Shown: piece by piece, positions 33,912 to 43,116 of the stretch
Numbering within the stretch: position 1 is the first letter of the stretch
Layout of the letters: the number at the start of each line of letters is the position of its first letter
Origin: Mucilaginibacter sp. SMC90
GTDB lineage: Bacteria > Bacteroidota > Bacteroidia > Sphingobacteriales > Sphingobacteriaceae
DNA: 64,000 nucleotides
Direction of reading: 5' to 3'
NCBI RefSeq assembly: GCF_022811725.1
Contig: NZ_CP094527.1
Coordinates: forward strand, 7,688,001-7,752,000
Translations under genes and position numbers: made by a program
Notes under the pieces: model-generated
The model's input: only the letters and a program-made list of their open reading frames with translations
Told to the model about the DNA's origin: nothing
The model's database searches: none

Positions 33912-34931
33912 ATGGCCCAAAGCAAGTTTTTATCAATCCTGCTCCTGTTTTTTGTTTTTCCCTGTGTTTCAAAAGCGCAATCAACAGTCAACAATAAACT
34001 TATTTCGCCCCGCATCAGGGTGATCATGGACAATGATTTTAGCGGCGACCCCGATGGCTTATTTGCACTGACACATTTGGTATTATCACCCTCGGTAGAA
34101 GTAAGAGGCATCATCGGCTCGCACCTGAATGCTAACGACGGGTTCGACAGGTCAAAAACACAGGCTGAGAATGCCGCCAAAAAAGCTGCTGAATTATTGG
34201 CAGTTCTAAAGATCAAAGATCAGTTCCCTGTTATAGCAGGCTCTAATACAGCTATGGTAAACGATAGCACCCCTGTAAAAAGCAAAGCTGTCGACCTGAT
34301 CATCAAAGAAGCTTCGCGTATAGACACCTCATTGCCGCTTTATATACTTTGCGGTGCCGGGCTTACCGAAATTGCATCAGCAGTTTTAACCGATCCCAAA
34401 ATTGCCGATAAAGTTACGCTGGTATGGATTGGCGGCCCGGAATACAGCGATCTTGCCCTGCCCCCTCCTAACTATAGCAGCCCGGAGTATAATCTCAATA
34501 TTGATATCAATGCAGCACGAGCGGTATTTAACCATTCGCAATTAAAGCTTTGGCAAATCCCGAGGGATGGCTATCGCCAAGCTTTATTGCCCTATTCCCA
34601 ATTACAACTCAAAGTAAAACCACAGGGTGAAATCGGTAAATACCTCACCACGGTACTCGAAACACTAATGGCCCGGATACAGCAATACCATCTCAATTTA
34701 GGCGAAACCTATATTTTGGGCGATAGTCCGCTGGTATTGCTTACAGCCTTACAGTCATCCTTTGAAGCCGATCCTTCATCAAGCGAATATGCGCTTAGGC
34801 CTTGTCCGCTTATTAATGCGCAGGGTGGGTATGACTACAATGCCCATGGCCGCAACATACGGGTTTACCGCAGGCTGGATATCAACCTGATGTTTAACGA
34901 TTTTTTTGCCAAGCTGGAGTTGAATAAGTAA
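33912..34931 (+). CDS. Exported nucleoside hydrolase-like protein
   Basis: A 339-residue protein with signal peptide (residues about 1-24, ending SKAQ) and the IU-nucleoside hydrolase fold. VIMDNDFSGDPDG (about 38-50) is the calcium-binding Asp cluster in the slightly altered form seen in DUF1593/nucleoside hydrolase-like secreted proteins; YILCGAGLTEIASAV and VTLVWIGGPEY are the later conserved blocks. It would cleave the N-glycosidic bond of ribonucleosides in the periplasm. The alteration from the usual DTDxGxDD leaves some doubt about substrate. It is followed by the GH35-like gene in the same direction after 100 bases. Confidence 0.85.
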   Translation: MAQSKFLSILLLFFVFPCVSKAQSTVNNKLISPRIRVIMDNDFSGDPDGLFALTHLVLSPSVEVRGIIGSHLNANDGFDRSKTQAENAAKKAAELLAVLKIKDQFPVIAGSNTAMVNDSTPVKSKAVDLIIKEASRIDTSLPLYILCGAGLTEIASAVLTDPKIADKVTLVWIGGPEYSDLALPPPNYSSPEYNLNIDINAARAVFNHSQLKLWQIPRDGYRQALLPYSQLQLKVKPQGEIGKYLTTVLETLMARIQQYHLNLGETYILGDSPLVLLTALQSSFEADPSSSEYALRPCPLINAQGGYDYNAHGRNIRVYRRLDINLMFNDFFAKLELNK

Positions 34932-35031
34932 AGGCTCCCAGTGGTATATTTTTAACCATAAACGGTTTATTTAGTATTACCTTAAGTACTGTTTTGTAAT
35001 TATTTTGGCATGATCATAAACCTTTGATACC

Positions 35032-36663
35032 ATGCTTAAAATAATTGGCAAAAAAGCTCAACATATTTTCCTGTTTGCTTTCATATTGATAGCGAGCAAT
35101 AAAGCCTTTGCCCAAACCAACGATACATCATTACCCAGGCTTATCGAAAAAAACGGACGGCACGCTTTTTTAGTTGATGGCAAACCTTTTTTGATACTTG
35201 GCGGACAGGCACATAATTCAAGCGCATGGCCGGCTTTGATGCCAGGGGTATGGAAGTCGGTTGAAACGATGCACCTCAACATGCTCGAAGTTCCAATTTA
35301 CTGGGAACAGATAGAACCTCAGCCCGGAAAGTTTGGTTTTTCACTGGTAGATACACTCCTTACCCAAGCCCGGCAGCACAATGTAAAACTGATACTATTG
35401 TGGTTTGGCACCTGGAAAAACGGCAGCAATCATTACATGCCCGAATGGATGAAACATGATGCAGAGAAATATCCGAACATCACCAGTAAAACAGGCAAGC
35501 CAATTGACTCTCCCTCCCCACATTCAAAAGCCACGCTGGATGCCGACATTAAAGCTTTTTCGGCAGTTATGCGGTATTTAAAGCAGGCGGATACACAGCA
35601 CACTGTTATTATGGTTCAGGTTGAAAATGAACCCGGTTCATGGGATACCGTACGTGATTATTCCGCCAAAGCACAAAAATTATTTGAAGCAGGTGTGCCT
35701 GCCGATTTGCTAAAACCGGCCATACTGAAAGCATTAAATATACCAACTGCTTCAAAAGGTTCATGACAGCAGGTATTTGGCGACAGGGCCGACGAATATT
35801 TCCAGGCCTGGTCAATAGCCCGGTTCATTGAGCAGGTTGCTGCCGCCGGCAAAGCAGAATACCCCTTGCCGCTATATGTAAACGTGGCCCTTCGTGATCC
35901 GCTTACCAATCCGCCTGCAACCCATTACGAAAGCGGAGGAGCAACTGATAATGTGATCCCCATCTGGAAAGCCGCAGCCCCATCTATCGATCTGCTTGCT
36001 CCCGATATATACCTTTCTGGCAGCGAAAAGATATTGAAGGTGATTGATCTGTATACCCGCGATGACAATGCCCTGTTTGTTCCCGAAGCTGGCTTAATTG
36101 CCGATAATGCCAAATATTTTTACGATGTTCTGGCCCATGGAGGCCTCGGCTTCTCGCCTTTCGGAGTAGATAATAACGGAGATAGTTCAAATGATGAACA
36201 CCTTGCTGACCGCCTTGCACCCTTTGCACAGGAATATGCTATGGCAGCCCCAATGATGCGCGAACTGGCTCAATGGGCTTTTGAAGGCAAGATCAAGGCA
36301 GTTGTCGAGCATGAAGATGGCGCGGAACAAGCCCTTAAATTGGGGGCATGGGACGCCGTTATAAAATTTGGCAGCGGCCGGGGTGGTGAACTTAAACCTA
36401 ATCAAAACCATAACGGCAAAGCAATGATAATTACCCTTGATGAAAATAAATTCATCATGACGGGAACAAACTGCCGAATCAATTTCCGCCCAATTGGAAG
36501 CAATGCCGGCAAAGCATGGCAATATCTTAAAGTTGAAGAAGGCTGGTATGATCATGGAACATTCAAAGCGCTCCGCATCCTTAATGGCGATGAAACAGAT
36601 TGGGGCGGGCCTGCAATTGGCGACAAACCGAAAGTGTTACAGATTTCATTGGTAATACGATAG
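35032..36663 (+). pseudogene. GH35-like beta-galactosidase (DUF5597 type) interrupted by an in-frame TGA
   Basis: One frame runs from ATG 35032 to TAG 36663 (543 residues) with a single stop TGA at 35764-35766. The context reads KGS-stop-QQVFGDRADEYFQAW, where family members have Trp, so TGG to TGA is the simplest change. Upstream half: signal peptide (about 1-27), TIM-barrel start LVDGKPFLILGGQAHN, LEVPIYWEQIEP and VQVENEPGSW with the acid/base Glu. Downstream half: LYVNVALRDP, FVPEAGL (nucleophile Glu region) and a C-terminal DUF5597-like domain. The catalytic residues are split by the stop, so neither fragment should work alone. All other genes here use TGA as stop, and no SECIS-type hairpin is obvious. 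Confidence 0.85.
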
Positions 36664-36777
36664 AATTGTTGTAAAGACGCATCACATGTATCCGCCACCA
36701 GGCCGGTTAAACATGCAATCCCGATAGAAGGTGAGCTTTTATGTGTGGATATATGATGCGTCTCTATGTCGCCCTCC

Positions 36778-38511
36778 CTATTTCACCTCATAAACAACAG
36801 CCTCGTATGGCATGAGCGTACCGTTCTTCGAGGGCTTTTGATAATTGCCTATTAAAACCGTTGCGTTACCTAAATCCACACCAGTTTGCGCCGAAGCTGT
36901 TTTATTGGTAAAGTTCAAAAGCACCAACAGCTTTTTGCCGTTCAGTTCCCGGGTGTAAGCATAAGTATCAGGATTTTGAGCGTCGAGCAAAGTATATTTT
37001 CCATATACCAATACCAAATTATCCTTTCGGAGCTTGACCATCTTTCTGAAATAATTTAACGTGCTGCTGGCATCTTTTTCCTGTGCTGCGGCGTTAACAG
37101 TTTTGTAGTTGGGGTTTACCTTTATCCAGGGAGCACCGGTAGTGAAGCCTGCATTGGCTGTGCTATTCCATTGAAAAGGGGTGCGGCCATTGTCGCGGCT
37201 TTCGAAGGCTATCCGTTTTAAATATGCCGGCAAATCGGCTCCGATATTTTTTTGCCGCTGGTACTCGTTCAGCGTTTGTACATCGCGGTAATCATCAATT
37301 GTTGTAAAACCAGCGTTGGTCATGCCCAGCTCGTCGCCATTATAATAATAGGGCGTACCACGCATGGTCATTAAAAAAGTGGTCAGCATTTTTGATGAGA
37401 GAGCTCTAAATTCGGGCCTGTCATTGCCAAACCTGCTTACCAACCGCGCCTGGTCATGGTTGGCCAAAAATATCGAGAGCCAGCCCTTTGTTGCAAAAGC
37501 ACTGTCCCACTTGGTAAATACCTGTTTTAAATGCGTTATACTATAGCCTTCGGGTTTGGCAATATCCGCACCTTCAAAAGCGTAGGCCATGTTTAATTCA
37601 TTTCTATCGGCATCAACTAAATTATGCCCGTCTTCAAATGTGTTGCCCGCCCCTTCAGCCACACTCATTACATTGTACTTGCTAAGCACTTCGCGGTTCA
37701 TTTCCTGCAGATACCCGTGCAAATTGCCCTGTACACCGTAATATTGGGTAAAGTTTTTTTCAAACCCTTTTGGAAATGCCGGGAATGTAGTGTCCTTTGC
37801 CGCAAACTGGAAAGCATCCAGCCGGAAACCGTCAATCCCTTTATTGGCCCAAAACTTCATTATATCGTATACTTCATTCCTTAGTTTCGGATTTTCCCAG
37901 TTAAGGTCAGGTTGCTTGCGCGAAAAGTAATGAAGGTAGTAGGCATTGGTAAGCGAATCGTACCGCCAGGCATCATGATTAACATCAAATAAACTGTATC
38001 GATAAGCCGGTTTGCCTTTTTCAGCATTCCACCAATGGTAATACTCACGATAAGGATTATTGCGCGAGCTTCTGCTTTGTTTGAACCATTCGTGCTCATC
38101 ACTGCTGTGGTTCACTACAAGGTCCATAACCAGTTTTATGCCGCGCGCATGCATGCCTTTCAGCAACGCATCAAAATCATCCATCGTACCAAAATCCTTC
38201 ATGATATTGCGATAATCGCTTACATCATACCCGTTATCATCATTGGGCGAGCTATAAATGGGGTTAAGCCAAACAACATCAACTCCAAGGCTCTTGATAT
38301 AATCAAGCTTGGAGATGATCCCTTTCAAATCGCCAATACCATCTCCGTCATTATCTTTAAAGCTGCGCGGATAAACCTGGTAAACTACCGCTTCTTTCCA
38401 CCATTTACGATTGGTGGTATCTGTTGTGCTTACATTATTCTGGGCAGATCCTGAAAAGGCGGCGAGCATAAAAAAAGCAAGGGCCATAAAATGGGTGTAA
38501 GGTAAGTTCAT
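36778..38511 (-). CDS. Exported GH13 alpha-glucosidase (oligo-1,6-glucosidase type)
   Basis: A 577-residue glycoside hydrolase with a signal peptide (1-23, ending GSAQ), so it acts in the periplasm or outside. GH13 regions are in order: DLVVNHSSDEH (region I, about 130-140), GFRLDAFQF with nucleophile D232 (region II), SVAEGAG with acid/base E286 (region III) and NHDQAR with D353 (region IV). DGDGIGDLKG (55-64) is the calcium-binding loop of the subfamily. The substrate should be short alpha-glucosides such as isomaltose, trehalose or sucrose; not resolved by eye. No Sus genes adjoin it. Confidence 0.93.
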   Translation of the reverse strand: MNLPYTHFMALAFFMLAAFSGSAQNNVSTTDTTNRKWWKEAVVYQVYPRSFKDNDGDGIGDLKGIISKLDYIKSLGVDVVWLNPIYSSPNDDNGYDVSDYRNIMKDFGTMDDFDALLKGMHARGIKLVMDLVVNHSSDEHEWFKQSRSSRNNPYREYYHWWNAEKGKPAYRYSLFDVNHDAWRYDSLTNAYYLHYFSRKQPDLNWENPKLRNEVYDIMKFWANKGIDGFRLDAFQFAAKDTTFPAFPKGFEKNFTQYYGVQGNLHGYLQEMNREVLSKYNVMSVAEGAGNTFEDGHNLVDADRNELNMAYAFEGADIAKPEGYSITHLKQVFTKWDSAFATKGWLSIFLANHDQARLVSRFGNDRPEFRALSSKMLTTFLMTMRGTPYYYNGDELGMTNAGFTTIDDYRDVQTLNEYQRQKNIGADLPAYLKRIAFESRDNGRTPFQWNSTANAGFTTGAPWIKVNPNYKTVNAAAQEKDASSTLNYFRKMVKLRKDNLVLVYGKYTLLDAQNPDTYAYTRELNGKKLLVLLNFTNKTASAQTGVDLGNATVLIGNYQKPSKNGTLMPYEAVVYEVK

Positions 38512-38750
38512 GATCGTAATCGGTTAAAAATTTAGCAGGACAGAACTGATTTTCTGCGGTTTATAACAAGAGAATATTAAGGTAGCAATATTTAATTAAA
38601 ACATCAAATAACGCTACCAACACCGTTGCCTAAATTCTTACAGAAATTTAAGTTTCAAACATTATGCCTATTTCGCGGTTTAGAAATGAGCTAATACCCA
38701 TTACAATTAATAGTTAATAAATTGAATTTTAAATATTTATATCCGTTAGC
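38512..38750. other. Intergenic region without recognised feature
   Basis: Divergent gap between the GH13 and outer-membrane genes. A/T-rich, presumably holding both promoters. No clear TAnnTTTG box was identified for either gene. Confidence 0.5.
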
Positions 38751-40097
38751 GTGTATCACAAACCACCACATAAAAATTCTATTCTGCTTTTAAAGACAGT
38801 TTTATTCATATTATTTGCAGGCACGGCGACACCTGTTTTTGCCCAGGTACAGGTACCGGCCGATTCGGTAAAGGCCGATTCGCTGCGCATTAAAGAAAAG
38901 GAAGTACAGCTTGCCAAACCTACAGATACGCTATATAAACAATATGACTTTGGCGATCTGGTACGCAACATACTGCACCCCGGCCGGCCGGCAGCCCCTC
39001 CTGATAAAAAATCATCGGGTATTACAGTTATACCTAATATTGCTTCAAATCCAACAATTGGTTCACAGATCGGGATCAAAGCAGTAGCTGGTAAAAAGTT
39101 AGGGACCGATCCGAATACCCTGTTATCGGTAGCAGCTACATCGGCGTCCATTACCACCAAGGGCATCATTTACTTTTATATTAACCATAACATATACACA
39201 CCGGGCAATAAATGGAATTTTCAGGGCAATTTGGTTGCAGCCAAAACGGTATCGCCCGATTATGGTTTGGGTATTGGCCAGGCATCAAGCGGCAGCGAAG
39301 CCGACCAGGTGCTTGCCAATCCCGAACGTAAAGGCAGGGCCCTGCATTCGCAATATTACAACATCCGGGAAAAGGTATATAAGGAAATTGATAAGGGGCT
39401 ATTCCTGGGTGCAGGCGCTTCTTTTGATATCAGGCGAAAAATTGAGGATACCAAATCAACAAGCGATCTTACGCCCTATAACATTTACAGCGACCGCCAC
39501 GGATTTGCCCGTGATCATTACGCTGCAAACGGCCTGCTTTTTAACCTGCAATACACCACACGCGATAATCAAAACCGCGCCTACAGGGGCATTTATGTGG
39601 ATGCGGGGTTCCGCGTTAACCAAAGCTGGATGGGCAGTTCCAGAAATGCGGTGCAGTTCACTACCGATTTCAGGAAATATTTTAGCCTGTCAGAAACCAA
39701 TCCCGAGCATGTTGTAGCCTTTTGGAACTGGGGCTCATACCTCATAAGCGGTAATATCCCTTACCTTGAACTGGCGGGTACCGGTAAAGATCCCGGCTTC
39801 AGGAGTGGTCGCGGTTATGTTGTTCAGTATTTTAAAGGCACGCAATACAACTATTCGGAAGTGGAATACCGTTTCCCAATCCTGCGGAACAAATTTATAA
39901 GCGGGGTGGCATTTGCCAACCTGCAAACTACCAATGATGAATCAGGCACTAAAATATTTCAGGTGTGGCAGCCTGGCTATGGTGGTGGCTTACGTGTATT
40001 GTTTAATAAAGCTACACGAACAAACCTTTGTTTGGACTACGCCTTTGGCAGGTATGGCTCAAAAGGCTTCTTTTTGGGTTTGAATGAGGCATTTTAA
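38751..40097 (+). CDS. Outer-membrane beta-barrel protein (BamA/surface-antigen D15-like)
   Basis: A 448-residue protein starting with GTG 38751. Signal peptide residues 1-32 (LLLKTVLFILFAGTATPVFAQ). The mature part has alternating aromatic/polar beta strands and the C-terminal GKDPGFRSGRGYVVQYFKGTQYNYSEVEYRFPI segment, which looks like the end of Omp85-type barrels. It ends in FLGLNEAF with a C-terminal Phe. The N-terminal POTRA domains of BamA are missing, so it is a barrel-only member as often found in Bacteroidota. Function unknown; possibly transport or assembly of an envelope factor. Confidence 0.75.
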   Translation: MYHKPPHKNSILLLKTVLFILFAGTATPVFAQVQVPADSVKADSLRIKEKEVQLAKPTDTLYKQYDFGDLVRNILHPGRPAAPPDKKSSGITVIPNIASNPTIGSQIGIKAVAGKKLGTDPNTLLSVAATSASITTKGIIYFYINHNIYTPGNKWNFQGNLVAAKTVSPDYGLGIGQASSGSEADQVLANPERKGRALHSQYYNIREKVYKEIDKGLFLGAGASFDIRRKIEDTKSTSDLTPYNIYSDRHGFARDHYAANGLLFNLQYTTRDNQNRAYRGIYVDAGFRVNQSWMGSSRNAVQFTTDFRKYFSLSETNPEHVVAFWNWGSYLISGNIPYLELAGTGKDPGFRSGRGYVVQYFKGTQYNYSEVEYRFPILRNKFISGVAFANLQTTNDESGTKIFQVWQPGYGGGLRVLFNKATRTNLCLDYAFGRYGSKGFFLGLNEAF

Positions 40098-40297
40098 AAC
40101 ATTTAGAGAGCCGTTTATTTTGCATTTTTTAGATTGATCGGTGTTATCCGTTTAATATCTTTTTTATTCACGTTCATTTTCATCTGCAATTACAGGCTTT
40201 TTTTGCCTACATAAATCTTGCTAAATATATATTAATCAACTTCTATTGTAGTTGATAAAGGTTTCCCCCCTCCCAGTCCTCCTAACAAATTAGTACA

Positions 40298-40344
40298 AAT
40301 ACTAATAAATTAGTTGCAATACTAATTTATTAGTATTAAGTTTG
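40298..40344 (+). promoter_or_regulatory. Double palindromic operator and promoter of the BlaI-M56-S41 operon
   Basis: AATACTAATAAATTAGT (40298-40314) and its exact inverse ACTAATTTATTAGTATT (40321-40337) flank TGCAAT. Each arm contains its own pseudo-palindrome ACTAAT-2-ATTAGT. A -33-like TTG (40314-40316) lies in the centre and TAAGTTTG (40337-40344) is the -7 box, 20 bases apart. A repressor dimer pair bound here would cover both promoter boxes. ATTAGT at about 40289-40294 gives an extra half site. Confidence 0.8.
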
Positions 40345-40361
40345 TTTATACTACTTACCCA

Positions 40362-40724
40362 ATGCAAAAGTTAGCCAAACGCGAAGAGCAGATCATGCAG
40401 GCCGTATGGACCCTGGAGAAAGCCGTTATTAAAGAAATTATACAGGAACTTCCTGAACCCAGACCCCACTACAACTCGGTGGCAACCATGGTGAAAATTC
40501 TTGAAGAAAAAGGGTTTCTTGCCCATGAAACCATTGGTAATATTTACCAGTATTATCCAGCTATATCAAAAGAGGAATATCAAAAGCACGCTATGAAGGA
40601 TATCGTTAGCCAATACTTTGACAACTCATACCCGCGTATGCTGGCTTTTTTTGCTAAAGAAGAAAAGATAACCGAAGCTGAGCTGAATGACATTATAAGC
40701 ATTATTAAATCTGCCAAAAAATGA
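40362..40724 (+). CDS. BlaI/MecI/CopY-family transcriptional repressor
   Basis: A 120-residue repressor with the family winged helix: KLAKREEQIMQAVWTLEKAVIKEIIQEL, HYNSVATMVKILEEKGFLAHETIGNIYQYYP, followed by the dimerisation tail. In the family it represses its operon until a BlaR1/MecR1-type M56 protease triggers its removal. The next gene, overlapping by four bases, is such a protease, so this is a signal-responsive switch. The palindrome at 40298 is its probable operator. The signal need not be a beta-lactam; no beta-lactamase gene is in the operon. Confidence 0.93.
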   Translation: MQKLAKREEQIMQAVWTLEKAVIKEIIQELPEPRPHYNSVATMVKILEEKGFLAHETIGNIYQYYPAISKEEYQKHAMKDIVSQYFDNSYPRMLAFFAKEEKITEAELNDIISIIKSAKK

Positions 40725-43072
40725 TACCTTATTTGCTGTATGTAGCCATGCTACTGGCGGTTTGTTTATTGTTTTACAAACTGCTGCTGCAACGCGAAAC
40801 CTTTTACCGTTTAAACCGGTACACGCTGCTATGCTGTTTAGGGTTTTGCTTCCTGGTTCCGCTGGTGCCGGTTCCTGCTAAATGGTCGGTACAAATAGCC
40901 GAAAAGCCGGTTAGCCAGCCGGTTGTTCCACAGCAATCGCAACTGGAACCAACATTTGATGTCAAGCTAATAGAAACTCCCACGCCAAAAACAATTTTAA
41001 CCCCGGAGCAACCTAACAAAACCCAGCAAACCGTTCCCGTTAAACCCAAACCCTCATCTCCAATATCGGCAGCACAGGTTATAAAATGGCTGTTAATACT
41101 TTACTGGGCAGGAGTTATCATATTTGCCTTAAACCTTTTAGTGCAAATTGGCAGCACACTTTACCAGGCATTTACAAAACCATCTATTATTGATGGGCGC
41201 TATCGCATTGTGGAACTCGGCGGCAATAAGGTGCCGTGCTCATTTTTCAATTACATATTCATCAACCCGGCCGCTTACGATTGGGATACCTACAGCCAGA
41301 TCCTGCTGCACGAAAAAGTACATGCAAAACAGCTGCACAGCCTGGATATCATGCTGGCCGAACTGTGTATCATATTTCAATGGTTTAACCCTTTTGCATG
41401 GCTGTACCGTAAGGAAATTGAAAACAACCTGGAATTTTTGACGGACACCGCTGTTTTAAACAACGCAGATACCGACAGGGAGGCTTATCAGCTTAGTTTG
41501 CTTAAAGTATCAGTGCCGGAATTTTCCCTGCGGATAGCTACCAATTACAATCAATCGCTTTTGAAAAAACGCATTTCCATGATGAACGCCAAAAGATCAA
41601 ACCTGCACATTTTATGGAAGTATTTTACCTTGCTCCCTTTGTTTTGCCTGTTCATCTGTGTACTTAACCAACCAGCCAATAGTGCACAACCTATAGCCGG
41701 TGTAGCATCATTGATTAAACCTGTTGCTGCCAATAACGCATCAGCATATAAAACCTTTGATGCCGAAGTAGAAGGCTATTGGTTTGCAGCCCGCGATGGC
41801 GAAAATATGAATATGGATTTCAAAGTGACCACCAAAGGCCACAACTGGAACTATAATTCATTTAATGTTCCCATGAAAGATCTTTCGTCCATGCCCCGAA
41901 AACAAAAAGGTGATTTTACGCTAACCCGCGATGCAGGCACCATTTTGTTCAACGGTAAATTTGATGGAGATGAGGGCCTTGGCCGCTTTAAGCTCAAGCC
42001 CAATAAAGCTTATGTAGACCTGTTACAGAAAGAGGGCATCGAACAAATAGAGATCCATGAACTCCTTGACCTGTTGTTAACCAACGTAGAGAAAGATTAT
42101 CTTGAAAAGCTTCAAAAGTATGGCTACACAACCACGAAAGTTAATGACTTAACCGGACTACGATATTTTGGAGGCGATGAAAATGATATGAGGTTTTGGC
42201 GGGCGCAATACAAGGATATTACGCTAAGTGAACTCACCCGGGTTAAAATAAATAAACTGGACAGCGCATTTATATACGAAATGCGTAATGCCGGATACCG
42301 AAACCTAACCCTGGAGCAATTAACAAGCTTTAAATTACAAAAAATTACACCCGATTATATCCGGAGCATAGTAAGCGCTCGAAAAATCGGCAGATTGTCT
42401 GGTGATACAACCAGCCTGCTCCCCCCTGCCGATGAGCTTTTATCAGCAAGGCACGCCAAGGTTGACAGCGCGTATATTCGCGGTTTAATAAATGCCGGGT
42501 ATAACCTTACAGGTTCACAACTTCATTCCTTTAAGGCATTCAACATAACGCTTCAGTATATAGATAGCCTTAAAACTATGGGGTATAGCAACCTTTCATT
42601 CGCTAACATGATAGGCCTACGGGGCCAAAACGTTACGGTAGATTTTATAAAGCAATACCGGGCCATCGGCTTCAATGACATCCCGGCAGAATATTTATCA
42701 AGCTTCAAATACTACAATATCAGCCCCGAACTTATTAAAAGCTACCAAAGCATGGGCTACAGGGATATTAAGGCATCGGATCTTGTGCTTATTAAAACAC
42801 GCGGGGTTACCCTTGATTATATCAGGAGCTTTGAAAGCCTCGGTTATAAGGACATTGAACTGGCCGATGTCATCAGCATGAAACATGAAAACATAACACC
42901 CGGATTTATCAAAGGATTTAATGACCTCGGATTTAAGAACATACCAGTAAAAGATCTTATCCTGCTCAAAACGTCGGATGTTACCCCGGAGTATGTGAAC
43001 TCCATGAAGCAAAAAGGCCTCAATTCAAAAGATCTGCGTAAATACATCAACCTTAAAAACTCTTTCAATTAA
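40721..43072 (+). CDS. M56 (BlaR1-like) membrane metallopeptidase with C-terminal repeat domain
   Basis: A 783-residue protein. The N-terminal 320 residues carry four membrane helices (near 3-20, 35-48, 112-135 and 295-315) and the zinc peptidase motif HEKVH (197-201) with E in NNLEFLTDTAV downstream. Residues about 335-430 are a poorly recognised sensing domain. From about 430 to the end are around twelve 29-residue units of the form DYIRSFESLGYKDIELADVI...N-I-T-P, likely an alpha-helical solenoid in the periplasm. The usual penicillin-binding sensor of BlaR1 is absent, so the inducer is something else. It overlaps blaI upstream; the S41 peptidase follows after 44 bases. Confidence 0.88.
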   Translation: MIPYLLYVAMLLAVCLLFYKLLLQRETFYRLNRYTLLCCLGFCFLVPLVPVPAKWSVQIAEKPVSQPVVPQQSQLEPTFDVKLIETPTPKTILTPEQPNKTQQTVPVKPKPSSPISAAQVIKWLLILYWAGVIIFALNLLVQIGSTLYQAFTKPSIIDGRYRIVELGGNKVPCSFFNYIFINPAAYDWDTYSQILLHEKVHAKQLHSLDIMLAELCIIFQWFNPFAWLYRKEIENNLEFLTDTAVLNNADTDREAYQLSLLKVSVPEFSLRIATNYNQSLLKKRISMMNAKRSNLHILWKYFTLLPLFCLFICVLNQPANSAQPIAGVASLIKPVAANNASAYKTFDAEVEGYWFAARDGENMNMDFKVTTKGHNWNYNSFNVPMKDLSSMPRKQKGDFTLTRDAGTILFNGKFDGDEGLGRFKLKPNKAYVDLLQKEGIEQIEIHELLDLLLTNVEKDYLEKLQKYGYTTTKVNDLTGLRYFGGDENDMRFWRAQYKDITLSELTRVKINKLDSAFIYEMRNAGYRNLTLEQLTSFKLQKITPDYIRSIVSARKIGRLSGDTTSLLPPADELLSARHAKVDSAYIRGLINAGYNLTGSQLHSFKAFNITLQYIDSLKTMGYSNLSFANMIGLRGQNVTVDFIKQYRAIGFNDIPAEYLSSFKYYNISPELIKSYQSMGYRDIKASDLVLIKTRGVTLDYIRSFESLGYKDIELADVISMKHENITPGFIKGFNDLGFKNIPVKDLILLKTSDVTPEYVNSMKQKGLNSKDLRKYINLKNSFN

Positions 43073-43116
43073 TGTAAGCTAACAACAACTATATCCACCT
43101 CCTAAACCAAACAACT

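Noticed and set aside
35764..35766. TGA read as selenocysteine
   Set aside because: The family has Trp here, no hairpin typical of a bacterial SECIS directly follows, and the enzyme class is not a selenoprotein group.
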